DNA of 64,000 nucleotides from Branchiostoma floridae (lineage: Eukaryota > Chordata > Leptocardii > Amphioxiformes > Branchiostomatidae), in the NCBI RefSeq assembly GCF_000003815.2, contig NC_049990.1, forward strand, positions 1,940,225-2,004,224. Direction: 5' to 3'. The translations under genes and the position numbers were made by a program. Shown in pieces: positions 30,555 through 41,463 of this stretch. Each line of letters begins with the position of its first letter. Positions within the stretch are counted from its first letter, which is position 1. The notes under the pieces are model-generated. The model saw only the letters and a program-made list of their open reading frames with translations, was not told the origin of the DNA and did no database searches.

Positions 30555-31821
30555 CTGTAGAGACAATATGAACGAACAAGTTAGAAATATTTCATCCATA
30601 GCTATTTTATTATTTGGTCTGCATTGTATGAATTCGTCAGTGAGGGTAAATAAGCGGTGAAAGTGCGGTTTATTTATGCAATAGGAACATAATTTTCATG
30701 GAAAAAGTAGGAACGAATACTAGGACTAGTAGGATTTTGCCGAAATGCACGCAGAAATCACAGTAAAACACAGCGTAGATTCCCTTCAGTAGATAATAAT
30801 AGCAGCAAACTACAGGCTCCAATGCGCTTGCGAGAACCTGGTCTGCAGTCTGACTTTTTGGATTTTGCGGGTTTCCTACAATTTTGTCACGAAAAACGGT
30901 TTTGAGGAGATTAACGTATGCTAACAAGATCGACATCTATTGATTACGAGCATAACAATAGGACAAAAACAAGGTTGTGTGACTTTAGACGCCATACGCC
31001 ACCGAAAGCTCATAGCTACAATCAGAAACAAACATAAATGGTGACCTCTCAAATTCTTACCGATTTCTCAGCAAAATATGTGGCGTCAGTCGGTCAATCT
31101 TCACCGAAATGAGTTTTTTTTTTTTGCTAATCAAACTGTCTTCTGAAAAAATAAGGAGAAAACCTTGAATTTGAAACCCTAAATTTGAAAACACGTCTTT
31201 AGGGCAGTTATTGAACCTCCCCGTAAAGTAAGGAGCACGCCATGATGAACACCAGATGTGGAATGGACAGTTTTCGGAACAAGGGCGGACCGAGGGGTTT
31301 GCAGTATACCGTTCATATCTCAACTGCGCCCTTCATACCAGCAAGACGTTTCTTAACACCACTAAACACTACAAAACCCACTCTGTAAATGTAAAATATA
31401 AGTATATACACCTACAGTTTCACTCGTTCTTACGATTACAACGCCACAAATTCGTGAAAGAAAAATCATCTATAAACCCCTGTAGGGCCCAAGAATTTTG
31501 TTTACGTTGTCGTTGTTTTCTGTCTTCTTTCTTGCTTCCCGTGTGGATTTTGAATACACATTGATAAAAAAAGTTCCTCCATTTTAATTGCGGAAAACAG
31601 CAAAGCTACAAATGAACATGTGTATCGGTCTTTTGCAGGCTATGGTCTATTTTTCAACACCCATGATGATGTAGCTGACAAGAAAATGGAACTGAGTTGA
31701 CAAGAAAATGGAACTGAGTTACAGTTGACGGGACCCGTACGAGACCCCTCCCAAAATCATGACACGCTTCGGCATCAAATCTACAGAGATTTTTTACTTA
31801 AAATGCAACACAACGTCTTAC
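30555..31821 (-). other. Intron of ZnF-6
   Basis: Acceptor 30555, donor GTTCAG|GTAAGA at 31821. Repeated unit blocks only. A 22-bp tandem duplication TGACAAGAAAATGGAACTGA... occurs at 31676-31719. No gene. Confidence 0.65.
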
Positions 31822-31984
31822 CTGAACAAACTTGAACCCTAGTCTTGCACAGAAACACCAGTTGGTTGTCGCTAAAGCCGCTTATTTTGCGATTTTAGTT
31901 TCGGAAAGACGGGAATTTTTCCAAACCGCTGTCTCTCTCGACACTCCGAGTAAACAGGAAGACGGCGTCATGTGACCCGGAAGT
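31822..31984 (-). promoter_or_regulatory. Non-coding exon 1 and core promoter of ZnF-6
   Basis: Donor at exon base 31822; GTCATGTGACCCGGAAGT ends at 31984 (E-box/USF-like plus ETS). No complete upstream ORF starts with ATG in this copy (the codon corresponding to the MSRQLL start of some copies is mutated), which supports a non-coding exon. Confidence 0.6.
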
Positions 31985-32668
31985 ATTCTATTGTTCTGGG
32001 TCAAACATCATCTCCTGGTTATCCAACAGTTGTCGCGATATCGCTCAGCTGAATGCTGAGATTTCAGTAAAGAGGATATAATTTAGAAGAGCCAATCGTA
32101 CAAGATAAAATTGAGAAATGATATTCCATGTATTACAGGTTTGAGTCCTTAGCCAGCGTCCACGGGCGCCGCCATTTTGGTTCCCAGTGGTGTATGATGG
32201 GAATGGGTGTTGCAATTTTCCGTGGAATGTTATGAGCGTGTCGTTGCGGTCTTGTCGGATATAAAGGGACGGCAGCCACAACAATAAATGTTGGTTCTGT
32301 TTTATGATGGTGTTTTTAATCCCTACTGACTACTGTCCGCATACATTACCAACCGTCAGTAGCGTTGGAGACGCACATTACAGCTTCTAGCCACAGACCG
32401 GCTCTGTGATTTTGGACATTGGTGGATAATCATACAGACATCGTGTGTATGATAACACTGTACAGGTGTTGGGGAAATGAAATGATTAGATATTCGGCCC
32501 CTAGTGACTTTCAAAGAAACTGCAGCTGGACTTCCGGTCTTCATTTCTGGTGTTCTAGATATCTCGCCTTGTAATGTTTGGGACATAAGTAAATGCGAAT
32601 TTTCTTATATTCCCCATGTGGTAACAAATTTAATGTGAAATAAAACCTACATGCTTGTTTTTTTAGTG
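31985..32668. promoter_or_regulatory. Upstream block of ZnF-6 and inter-unit boundary
   Basis: YY1-like GCCGCCATTTTG at 32168-32179 and plus-strand TATAAA at 32260-32265, then the unit boundary (GATTTTGGACATTGGTGG). No gene. Confidence 0.4.
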
Positions 32669-33813
32669 TTTATTTGAAAGTAACTGTAAACAAAATAGAT
32701 ATATACGAACTATCAAAAACAAAGAGAGTTGCTTATCAGTAAAGTTATCTTATCTCACTCAACTATTTTTTACCCATTTAAATTCAAACTAAAAGCCTAA
32801 AATATATCAAGAAACAAAGCTAGAGCTACTATTACTAGAAGAACAGGAAATAGTACATTTATCATCATCGCTTGTTGTAAGTTCACTGTAAAGGAGAAAC
32901 TCCTTCCGTTTTACTCAATAACTTGCTACAGTTCCTCATTTGTCAATGAAGGTAAAAAAAAAACTATTTAGTTACATAGTTACATAGCTTCGAAATTAAG
33001 TTCTGCATTAAAAAAACAATGATAAGTTAAACTACAGAAAAAAATGTTATGTTCTACTTTACAAAAACAATGTTAAGTTGTTAATTATTCCACCAAGACG
33101 ATCATAGAAGTTAAAACAGGGCATCAACTTGAATAGTATAAGGTTTCAACAAAACTAACATCTTAGAAACTAACTTCTAAGAAAAAAAAACAGAACCAAC
33201 TATTCATGTGGAATCAAAACTTCTTCAATAATGGGAAAATGCTGTCTGTAATTTCTACAACAAACATTGGACCCAAATTTACAACGGTACAACTCAAGTC
33301 TTTGTCAAGGAAAGAACAATCCACTGCTTTTGTGACGTCACCTTATTCAGAGAGAACATGACTCAGTGAGCGACCATGACGTCACAGAAGCGGTGGAATT
33401 CTCAATCCTTGACAAAGTCTGGAGTTCGTCCGTCGAGGATTTGGGCAAGTCCAATTGTTTGTGTTGAAAAGAACATTTAAACTCTTGATTAACAAAACGC
33501 AGTTCAAATCTAATCCTAAATGACTTCTTCAGAGAGGAACTTTCAACATAACAGAAAAGCTGTTGCCTCAACAACACTAGCTTAAAGTGACTTTACTGAT
33601 GACGGGCTGGTAAATCATAAACTAGTAAGTCTTCAGGATCAACAGCTAGGTGAACTATGTGATTCACTCTCCCAGTGTTCATTACGAGTGTACGTAGGTT
33701 AGACCACGTGGCTTGCTGAACTGCATGCTGCACTCCTCACACCTTTGAGTCCCCTATGGGTCCGCATAGGAGTCTTTAAATTTCCCATCTGACTAAACTG
33801 CCTGCTGCACTCC
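32669..33813 (-). other. 3' UTR / 3' flank of ZnF-7
   Basis: AATAAA (minus) at 32669-32674. Includes a long foldback at 33292-33425 and, at 33699-33813, the out-of-frame continuation of the finger array (one more finger with Pro for the first His, then [14 protein letters not shown]). Confidence 0.6.
33292..33425. repeat. Foldback with 49-nt arms centred on paired TGACGTCA motifs
   Basis: Arms 33292-33340 and 33377-33425 are imperfect inverted repeats (ACTC.AG.CTTTGTCAAGGA ... TGTGACGTCA). The inner ends are both TGACGTCA, the CRE core. A related copy with a longer loop is at about 37,788-37,960 downstream of ZnF-8; other units lack it. Confidence 0.75.
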
Positions 33814-34671
33814 TCACATCTGTAGGGTTTCTCCCGTGTGAGTCCGCATGTGTATCTTAAGATTTCCCAGCTGACTGAACTGCCTGCTGCACTCCTCACA
33901 TTTGTACGGTTTCTCACCTGTGTTAGTCCGCATGTGTTTCTTCAGATCACCCAGCTGACTAAACTGCCTGCTGCACTCCTCGCATGTGTAGGGTTTCTCA
34001 CCTGTGTGAGTCCGCACGTGTTTCTTCAGATCACCCAGCTGACTAAACTGCCTGCTACACTCCTCACACCTGTAGGGTTTCTCCCCTGTGTGAGTGCGTA
34101 TGTGAGTCTTCAGATGACTCAGCTGACTAAACTGGCTACTGCACTCCTCACACTTGTAGGGTTTCTCGCCTGTATGTGTCCGCATGTGAGTCTTCAGATG
34201 ACTGAAAAGACTGAACTGTCTGCTGCACTCCTCACAATTGTAGGGTTTCTCACCTGTGTGTGTCCGTATGTGGCTCTTTAGATTACTCTCCTGACTGAAC
34301 TGCCTGCTGCACTCCTCACACCTGTACGGTTTCTCCCCTGTGTGAGTCCGCATGTGAGCCTTCAGATAACCCAGCTTACTGAACTGTCTGCTACACTCCT
34401 CACACCTGTAGGGTTTCTCACCTGTGTGAGTTCGCATGTGAATAGTCAGATCACCCATCTGACTGAACTGCCTGCTGCACTCCTCACACTTGTAGGGTTT
34501 CTCCCCTGTGTGAGTCCGCATGTGAGCCTTCAGATGACCCAGCTTACTGAACTGTCTGCTGCACTCCTCACACCTGTAGCGTTTTTCCTCTCTGACAGAT
34601 CGCACAGAGGAATCCTTTTTCGCCTTTTTCCTGACGTCACTCAAACCCTGGGCACTGCTTGTTGCCGACAT
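33814..34671 (-). CDS. C2H2 zinc-finger protein ZnF-7 (9 fingers, 3' frameshift)
   Basis: 285 residues; leader [16 protein letters not shown]. Fingers: KHA, QDI, KYA, QNS, LHT, QHT, QDK, QDK, QNI. Finger 8 ends MRTN in place of MRTH, so its last zinc ligand is Asn and it is probably weakened. After finger 9 the linker reads TGETLQM-stop, because CTCCCGTGTG near 33,827-33,837 has lost two bases compared with CTCCCCTGTGTG elsewhere. The next finger ([15 protein letters not shown]) lies in another frame at 33699-33813. Fingers 7 and 8 are near-duplicates ([10 protein letters not shown]). Acceptor TCTCTTCAG|AAG, intron from 34694. Still a plausible protein, with one finger lost. Confidence 0.88.
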   Translation of the reverse strand: MSATSSAQGLSDVRKKAKKDSSVRSVREEKRYRCEECSRQFSKLGHLKAHMRTHTGEKPYKCEECSRQFSQMGDLTIHMRTHTGEKPYRCEECSRQFSKLGYLKAHMRTHTGEKPYRCEECSRQFSQESNLKSHIRTHTGEKPYNCEECSRQFSLFSHLKTHMRTHTGEKPYKCEECSSQFSQLSHLKTHIRTHTGEKPYRCEECSRQFSQLGDLKKHVRTHTGEKPYTCEECSRQFSQLGDLKKHMRTNTGEKPYKCEECSRQFSQLGNLKIHMRTHTGETLQM

Positions 34672-34693
34672 CCTCCTAGATCTTGTGCAACTT

Positions 34694-36164
34694 CTGAAGA
34701 GACAAAAGGAACGATCAAGTTAGAAATGTTTTATCCATACTAGAAGCTATGTGGACCGCAATACATGAATACGGTTTTTTTTGTTGCCACAGATCATTAA
34801 AGTATAAAAGAGAAGCAGCTTCATCCTTAGTTATTTGAGTGTGCAAGGCATGTATCCTTCAGTGATTCGTAGTGAGGGGCGAAAATGCGGTTTCCTTTGC
34901 CACGGAAACACAATTTTCATGGAAAATAGAAGCAACAAATAAAATTCTGCCTTGTAATCTCCAAGAAGAAAGTGGAAAACTCAGACTACTTTGCCGGCTA
35001 CACTCCTTCTGTCAGCTTAAGATATCATCTTTTCCCACCGTAGTATCTGCTTGGAGATTACAAAATTCGGACAGAAATTACGGGGCTCAAATGTGCTGGG
35101 TTTTACTTCGTGCTTGTAATGTGATTAACGTAATACTATGCGAAAGGGACCGACACCTATTTTTTACGAGAATAATAAAAGGACAAACACAAAGGTGTGC
35201 GATTTTTGATGCTCTCATAGCTACAAGTACATGTACATGTAACACTAACAGGCGAGAACCTGGTCTGATGCTTTGGATATACAATGTAGCGGTTTTCCTT
35301 CTTGTTGGCGTTTTTAATGGGATTAACGTATGCGAAAGGGACAGACATCTATTGTTTGAATACGAGCTTAACAATAGGACAAAAACAAAGGAGCGATGCT
35401 TCTGATGCTAGATGCTACCCCATGCTTGAAGCTACAGTGAAAACAAAGACATGGTGAATCTCTCGAATTCTTATCAATTTCTAGGTAAAATCTGTGACAT
35501 TACTCGGCCAAACATCAGCAAAATTGGAAGTCCTTTTTGTTCCACGCAAGTTGTCCACAAAAGTAGAGAAAACCCTGAAATTTGAAACCATGTCTAAGCG
35601 AACCCTCCCGTAAAAATAAAATAAGGAACACGCCATGATGAACACCAGATGTTAGAATAGCGGGGCAAGGGGCGGACGGAGGGGGTTTACAGTATAGCGT
35701 ACATACAACAACTGCGCCCTTCCTTCATACCAGTAAAACGTTACTTGAACATTGACATATACGTGAAACACACTTAAACACAAATGCAGTTTCACCCATT
35801 TTGATGGTTACAACCCAAAACTTTCTTGAAAGAAAGACCCCCGGTAAACCCCTACAGGGCCCCGACAATTTGTTTACATTATCTCTTGTCTTCGTCCTCG
35901 CTTCCCCGTGTGAATTTTGAATAAACATTGACAAAGAATTCCCTCCATCTTAGGCGAGAAAAACGGCAAAGCTATAAAGGAACATGAGTACCACTTTCTT
36001 CTGCAAGCTATGGTGTGTTTTTCCACGCCCACAGAAAACAGAAAACTGGAGTTCACTGTTTAATTACTAGTAGTTGAGAGGATCGAGGGCCCCCACCAAA
36101 ATCACTTCAGTTTTCTGTCAAACCTACAGAAGTTTTAGGGTCAAAATACAACGAATCGCCTCAC
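34694..36164 (-). other. Intron of ZnF-7
   Basis: Acceptor 34694; donor GTTCAG|GTGAGG at 36164. Holds a MITE at 34955-35060 and a second partial copy of the intron block (35,100-35,180 and 35,310-35,400 both resemble the AACGTATGCGAAAGGGAC segment). No gene. Confidence 0.6.
34955..35060. mobile_element. 106-bp MITE with TAATCTCC ends
   Basis: TAATCTCCAAGAAGA at the left and the complement TCTGCTTGGAGATTA at the right. The middle carries GGCTACACTCC and GATATCATC like the MITE at 15515. In the ZnF-11 unit the corresponding site (about 52,845-52,870) keeps only the left arm, so it was lost there by deletion. Confidence 0.65.
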
Positions 36165-36327
36165 CTGAACAAACTTGAACCTTAGTCTTGCACACAACCA
36201 CCAGAAGGTTGTCTCTCAAGCCGAGAAAGTTGTGGTCTTTGCTTCGGAAGGACGGGAACTTTTCCAAACCGCTGTCGCTCTCGACTCTCCGAATAAACAG
36301 GAAGGCGGCGTCATGTGACCCGAAAGT
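36165..36327 (-). promoter_or_regulatory. Non-coding exon 1 and core promoter of ZnF-7
   Basis: Donor base 36165 (GTGAG variant). The ETS core is mutated to GTGACCCGAAAGT (36315-36327), losing the GGAA. If the ETS site matters, expression of this partly decayed copy may be reduced. Confidence 0.55.
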
Positions 36328-37033
36328 AATATTTTGTTCTGGGTCAAACATCATCTCCTGGTTATCTAACAGTTGTCGCGACATCGTTCAGCTCAATGGT
36401 GAGATTGTAGTAGTGAGGATATAATTCAGAAGAGCCTATTGTGTAACCTGAGACATAAAATTACATGTATAACAGGTTTGCGATATGATTAGACCTGCGT
36501 TTACGGGCGCCGCCATTTTGTTTCCCGGTGGTGCATGAATTTGATGGGAATTTGCGGTGTTGCATTTTCGATGTGTAAATATTGAGGTGGAATGTTATGA
36601 GTGTGTCGTTGCGGTCTTGTCGGATATAAAAGGACGGCAGCCACAACGATAAATGTTGGTTCTGTTTTATGGTGGAGTTTTTAATCCCTACTGACTACTG
36701 TCCGCATACATTACCAACCGTCAGTAGCGTTGTAGGCGCACATTTAAGTTTCTTAGTCGTGACAGCCCGGTTCTGTGATGTTGAGCATTGGTGGATAATC
36801 CTAGAGATCGTGTGTATATTGACACTGTTCAGGTGTTGGGAAAATGAAATGATAAGATAATTGGCCCCTAGTAACTTTCAAAGAAACTGCAGCAGGATTT
36901 CCGGTCTTCTTATCTGGTGTTCTAGATATCTTGCCTTGTAATCGTTGGCACGATAAGTAAATGGGATTTTCCTATACTTCTCATGTGGTAACAAATTCAA
37001 AGTGAAATAAAAACCAGATGCTTGTTTTTAGTG
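36328..37033. promoter_or_regulatory. Upstream block of ZnF-7 and inter-unit boundary
   Basis: YY1-like GCCGCCATTTTG at 36509-36520; plus-strand TATAAA at 36625-36630; boundary sequence around 36,770-36,950. No gene. Confidence 0.4.
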
Positions 37034-38233
37034 TTTATTTGAAAGCAACTCCTAACAAAATAGATAAATGCAAACAATCAAAAATCAACAAAGAAAGTTG
37101 CTCATCAGTAAAGTTAACATTTCTCCCAAAACTATTAACATTTTCTACCAGTCTATTGTTATACCATCTAAATTAAAACTACAAGCCTAAAATATATAAC
37201 AATTCAAGCTACAAGCCTAAAATATATAACAATTCAAACTACAAGCCTAAGATGTATAACAATTCAAACTACAAGCCTAAGATGTATAACAATTCAAACT
37301 ACAAGCCTAAAATATATGCAAAAAAGTAGAGCTAGAGCTTCTATTTCTAGAAGAACAGGAAAATAATACATTGCTCGTTGTAAGTTCACTCGTAAAGGAG
37401 GTACTCTTTCTCTTGTACTTGCTACTGTTCCTCATTTGTTAATAAAGGTAAAAAAACAATGTTAAGATGTAACGTTAGCTAACAAAACTATGTTAAGTTC
37501 TAGCAAGGACGTAACATCCTTGGTTGTAGATTGAAAAATACAAAACAATGTTAAATTCCACTTGAAGAAAATAACGTTATGTTCTACTTTACCAAAACAA
37601 TGCTAAGTTTGTTCTTTTGAGATAGGAACTCAACTTGAATACGATATGCTTCCAACAAAACATCTTAGAAACTAACTTCTATAAAACCCCAACCAACTAT
37701 TCATGTGGAATCCAAACTTCAATAAGAGAAAAATGTTGTCTGTAATTTCTACCACAAAGATTGGACCCAAATTTACACAGTCTAATTTAAGTGTTCGTCA
37801 AAGAATGAACAATCCACCGTTTTTGTGACGTCACGTTATGCTGATAGAACGTGGCTCGGTGAGCGACCATGATTTGCGGAAAGTATATGGCAGGCCCCGT
37901 CTCTAAACAACCTGACGTCACAGAAGCGGTGAAATGCTCATTTTATGACAAGTTTGGAGTTAGTCCATCGAAGACTTGGGTAAGTCCGATTATTTGTGAT
38001 GGAAAGTACACTTTGACTCTTCATTAACAAAACGCAGTTCAAATCTAATCCAGAATGACTTCTTCAGAGAGGAACTGTCAACATAACAGAAAAGCTGTTG
38101 CCTCAACAACACTAGCTAAAAGTGACGTTACTGATGACGTGCTGGTAAGGCAAATACTAGTAAGTCTTCAGGAACAACAGCTAGGTGAACTATGTGATTC
38201 ACTCTCCCAGTGTTCATTACGAGTGCACGTAGG
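37034..38233 (-). other. 3' UTR / 3' flank of ZnF-8
   Basis: AATAAA (minus) at 37034-37039. Contains a five-copy 30-bp tandem repeat (37171-37320) and a foldback with TGACGTCA inner ends (about 37,788-37,960), a longer-loop relative of the one below ZnF-7. Confidence 0.6.
37171..37320. repeat. 30-bp tandem repeat, 5 copies
   Basis: Five units in exact 30-bp register beginning AATTMAARCTACAAGCCTAA. It expands a sequence present once in the corresponding tails of other units. Confidence 0.95.
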
Positions 38234-38956
38234 TTAGACCACCTGGCTCGCGGAACTGCATGCTGCACTTCTCACACCTTTGAGTTTCCCGTGAGTCCGC
38301 ATGTGAGTCTTTAGATTACCCAGCACACTGAACTGCCTACTGCACTCCTCACATCTGTAAGGTTTCTCCCCTGTGTGAGTCCGCATATGTTTCTCCAGAT
38401 TACCCAGCTCACTGAACTGTTTGCTGCACGCCTCACACCTGTAGGGTTTCTCACCTGTGTGAGTCCGCATGTGTTTCTTCAGATTACATAGATGACTGAA
38501 CTGCCTGCTGCACTCACCACACCTGTAGGGTTTCTCCCGTGTGTGAGTCCGCATGTGAGTTTTTAGATTACCCAGCTTACTGAACTGTTTGCTGCACTCC
38601 TCACATCTGTAGGGTTTCTCACCTGTGTGAGTTCGCATGTGCCTTTTCAGACTCTCCAGCTGACTGAACTGCCTGCTGCACTCCTCACACCTGTAGGGTT
38701 TCTCCCCTGTGTGAGTCCGCATGTGAGTCTTCAGATGACCCAGCAGACAGAACTGCTTGCTGCACTCCTCACATTTGTAGGGTTTCTCCCCTGTGTGAGT
38801 CCGCATGTGTTCCTTAAGATGACCCAGTCGACTGAACTGCTTGCTGCACTCCTCACACCTGTAGCTTTTCTCCTCTCTGACAGATCGCACAGAAGAATCC
38901 ATTTCCGTCTTTCTCCTAACGTCACCCCAACTCTGGGCACTGCTTGTTGCCGACAT
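38234..38956 (-). CDS. C2H2 zinc-finger protein ZnF-8 (7 fingers), promoterless
   Basis: The conserved start [16 protein letters not shown] is at 38956; the frame is open further upstream to 39025, but those 23 codons are the 5' UTR and intron edge. 240 residues, seven intact fingers: RHE, LHT, QSR, KNT, HNK, ENK, VNT. The linker before finger 5 is TREKPY. The C-terminus [18 protein letters not shown] is an eighth finger read out of frame (CEKCSMQF in the next frame), the same tail as in ZnF-7 and ZnF-11. About 45 nt upstream of the ATG the unit is cut by a Penelope-type sequence, and no exon 1 or promoter block is present before the next unit. The copy may be silent or driven from an adopted promoter. 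Confidence 0.88.
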   Translation of the reverse strand: MSATSSAQSWGDVRRKTEMDSSVRSVREEKSYRCEECSKQFSRLGHLKEHMRTHTGEKPYKCEECSKQFCLLGHLKTHMRTHTGEKPYRCEECSRQFSQLESLKRHMRTHTGEKPYRCEECSKQFSKLGNLKTHMRTHTREKPYRCGECSRQFSHLCNLKKHMRTHTGEKPYRCEACSKQFSELGNLEKHMRTHTGEKPYRCEECSRQFSVLGNLKTHMRTHGKLKGVRSAACSSASQVV

Positions 38957-39002
38957 CCTCCTAGATCTTGTGTAGCTACTGTATGTAGAGACAATAGGAA
39001 CG

Positions 39003-39370
39003 ATCCGCCAAAAATAGTTACTCAAGCAACTGGATATGGTTTTGAAACGGTCAGACGTTTCGGAAATAATCCACTTTCCTTCGTCAGTGACACTGAAGTG
39101 ATCTGCAAGAAACAGGTCTTTTATACTCTAACTATGAATGAAGACAATTTCAGATGTCCAATAGGAAAGGTTGTAAGACAATTCAGACTGAAGACAATTT
39201 GGATTCCAAAGAAAACAAAGCTAAGCCAAAGTCAAGCTGAAGACAATTTGGATTAGCTCCTGTAACTAAAACAACAGGAGCTAATTGACTCATTTGCATT
39301 AACTGTGTCATAGCCTTGATATCCTTTGAAATCCAAATTGTCTTCAGCTTAACTTTGGCTTAGCTTTGTT
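39003..39370 (-). mobile_element. Penelope-like terminal segment (copy 2), partly inverted
   Basis: Homologous to 3068-3300, beginning CGCCAAAAATAGTTACTC, and carrying the second hammerhead motif. It ends in a hairpin whose 39-nt arms (39216-39254 and 39330-39368) differ at one position, with a nested AGCTCCTGT/ACAGGAGCT hairpin between. This looks like two element ends joined in opposite orientation. Confidence 0.65.
39048..39093 (-). ncRNA. Candidate minimal type I hammerhead ribozyme (copy 2)
   Basis: On minus: GTCA (stem I, 5' strand), CTGACGA core, stem II GGAAA/TTTCC around an 8-nt loop, GAAAC, then the canonical cleavage triplet GTC and TGAC (stem I, 3' strand). All invariant core bases of a hammerhead are present. 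It lies 92 nt upstream of the ZnF-8 ATG on the same strand, so a transcript entering ZnF-8 from upstream would carry it. Confidence 0.65.
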
Positions 39371-39492
39371 GATACAGTTTCCGGGTATTTAAATCACAGA
39401 TGTTCATAGAATATCATACATATATATAGAATATTATCATACATATATAAAACAGTTCAAAACACAACGAGTAGCGAACACAGCGAAGGCAA

Positions 39493-41095
39493 TTAAGCGT
39501 TCAGAAGTCTAGTCATGTGAGGAACAGCGCTGGATCTATATCTGTCAGTCTTACAGTGTATAATGTCTAGTTTCTGTGATGATCGTGTCGACCTTCCGCT
39601 TATTTCCCCCCGAGAAGAAGGGAGAAGGTGTCTGAATTGCTCAGATGACTGCAGTGATCTGGCGAACTTCATCGTTAAGGCTTCGCGACGGTCTTCGAGT
39701 GTGGGTAGGTCTAGTAAGTCACATGCCTTGGTGTAGGACGTAGAGTCAGGGCCTAAAATGATTCTGAAGGCACGTCTTTGAACAGATTCGATCTTCTTAC
39801 TGAGCACGCTGGGTAGTCCGAGGTGCCACACGGGGGCACAGTACTCAGTTATGGGACGGATGTAAGTGATGTAGACTGTCACAAGATCTTCGGTTGGGAG
39901 GCTGAAGTGTTTGAGTTTACATAGGAGAAAGAGCCGTTGACTGGCTTTCTTATACATAGTGTTGACATGAGTGTTCCACTTCAGGTTTGATTGAAGATGT
40001 ATTCCAAGGATTTTCATAGATGGTACTTCTTGGAGGACAACATTACTGACTATGAGTGGGCGAGGGATGTAAGGGACTCTGTTGAATTGTATGTACATAA
40101 CTTTGCACTTTCCAGGGTGGAGCATCATGTGGCTTTCTTTTGACCAGCTGTCCAAGTCAGTTAGGTCCTGTTGCAGGTGTGACGGGCTTACAGGTGGGTT
40201 TCGGACTTCCAGCATGTTCAAATCATCAACAAATTTCCAGCGCTTGGACAGAGCTTCTTGTGCTGCACTATTAATGTAAGCAGTGAAGATAAGGGGGCCC
40301 AGTAACGTACCCTGTGGCAGACCACAAGTGATCAGAACGCTGTTTGAACACGAGCCGTGGTATCGCACCACTTGGCGCCTGTTTGTGAGAAAATCGGCTA
40401 TCCATCTGACCAACGAAGGCCGCAGGCCGAGTTCAACAAGACGGCAAATCGCGACTGTGTGGCTGACTCTGTCGAAAGCTTTGCTATAGTCAGTAGAGAC
40501 TAGGGAACAAAGAGTATTAGGCTTGTCACATGCCTAGAATAAAGTGTTTGTCATGTCTAGGAGGCAGTGAGTGGTGGATCGGCCTTTAATCCCACCGAAC
40601 TGCTGAGCGTCAATGTTCGGGAGGATGTCTGTCATAGCCCACTGGCAGATGAAGTTTTCTGCGACCTTACTCAGGAGTGATGTTAAAGAGATAGGCCGAA
40701 GTTCATTTACGGACGGTGGTTTGCACCTGGGGACTGGGACTACAGTGGCGTTTTTCATCTGGTACTAAACCTTGTTGGAGCGATGAGTTTAGTATGTCTG
40801 CCAGCGGAACACTCAATTCATAAGCAAACTCTTTGATCAGCTTGCCGGGAATGGCGTCGGGACCAGCCGCTTTACGAGTCTTGACCTTTTGCAACTTCAT
40901 GTAGACGTCCCAGTGATTTACTGTAGGCGGAGGTCGGGCCGGTAGGTAAGCTGGTAGCAATGATAAATCCAACGGCGGTAGGGAGTTGATCACAGTTGCA
41001 AGGGATTTGTTTATTGCGTTAGCAATACTAGGTGTGTCGCTGGGATCCAAACCATTGATCTGGATGTCAGGCAGTAAATAGCAGTAATATAGCAA
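39493..41095 (-). pseudogene. Degenerate non-LTR reverse transcriptase
   Basis: Pieces of one RT in order on minus. 41095-40745: TRKAAGPDAIPGKLIKEFAY. 40758-40534, after a frameshift near 40,750: ELRPISLTSLLSKVAENF and GGIKGRSTTH. Then an in-frame stop just before the STDYSKAFDRVSH motif, and from 40413 downward the GLPQGTLLGP, FVDDLNML (VDD in place of ADD) and C-terminal EYCAPVWH/VQRRAFR region. There is no endonuclease. At least two disabling changes. Jockey-like by motif; clade not assigned. Confidence 0.82.
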
Positions 41096-41463
41096 ATAAA
41101 TGTGAAAAATACATTGTTAGAACCAAAAATAGTGATTTTTGGCAAAACTGCCTGTCAGCAAACGGTTGCCATGGCAACACGAAAAAATGGAAAATTTGAC
41201 AAACTTCGTAACTTTGTTGCCAACAATATTTTAGGAAAACTCACCAAATTTGGTGGCTTTAGCGTAAGGCGTTCTGGCGTTGTAGGACATCGAAGTTGGC
41301 GCAGGCCTCAAAAGCCCCCCCCCCCTCCGGTCTGAATAGGGTTAAACATACATCTTTTATTCAGTACATACATTTGAACAGTGAATTTGAACAACATAAA
41401 ACTTGTACGTGAAATGTATTTCTGTTCCAAGGCTTAAAATAAGAACAAAGTCGATTCATTATG
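41096..41463. other. Orphan spacer with X-box palindrome
   Basis: Not homologous to the ZnF units. Contains the perfect palindrome GTTGCCATGGCAAC (41165-41178), identical to the RFX X-box consensus, and a C-run at about 41,317-41,326. A minus-strand AATAAA at 41356-41361 fits as the poly(A) signal of the small ORF above it. Confidence 0.5.

Noticed and set aside
38957..39025. N-terminal extension of ZnF-8 ([16 protein letters not shown]...)
   Set aside because: These codons correspond to the 5' UTR/acceptor region of the other copies plus Penelope-derived sequence; the conserved start is at 38956.
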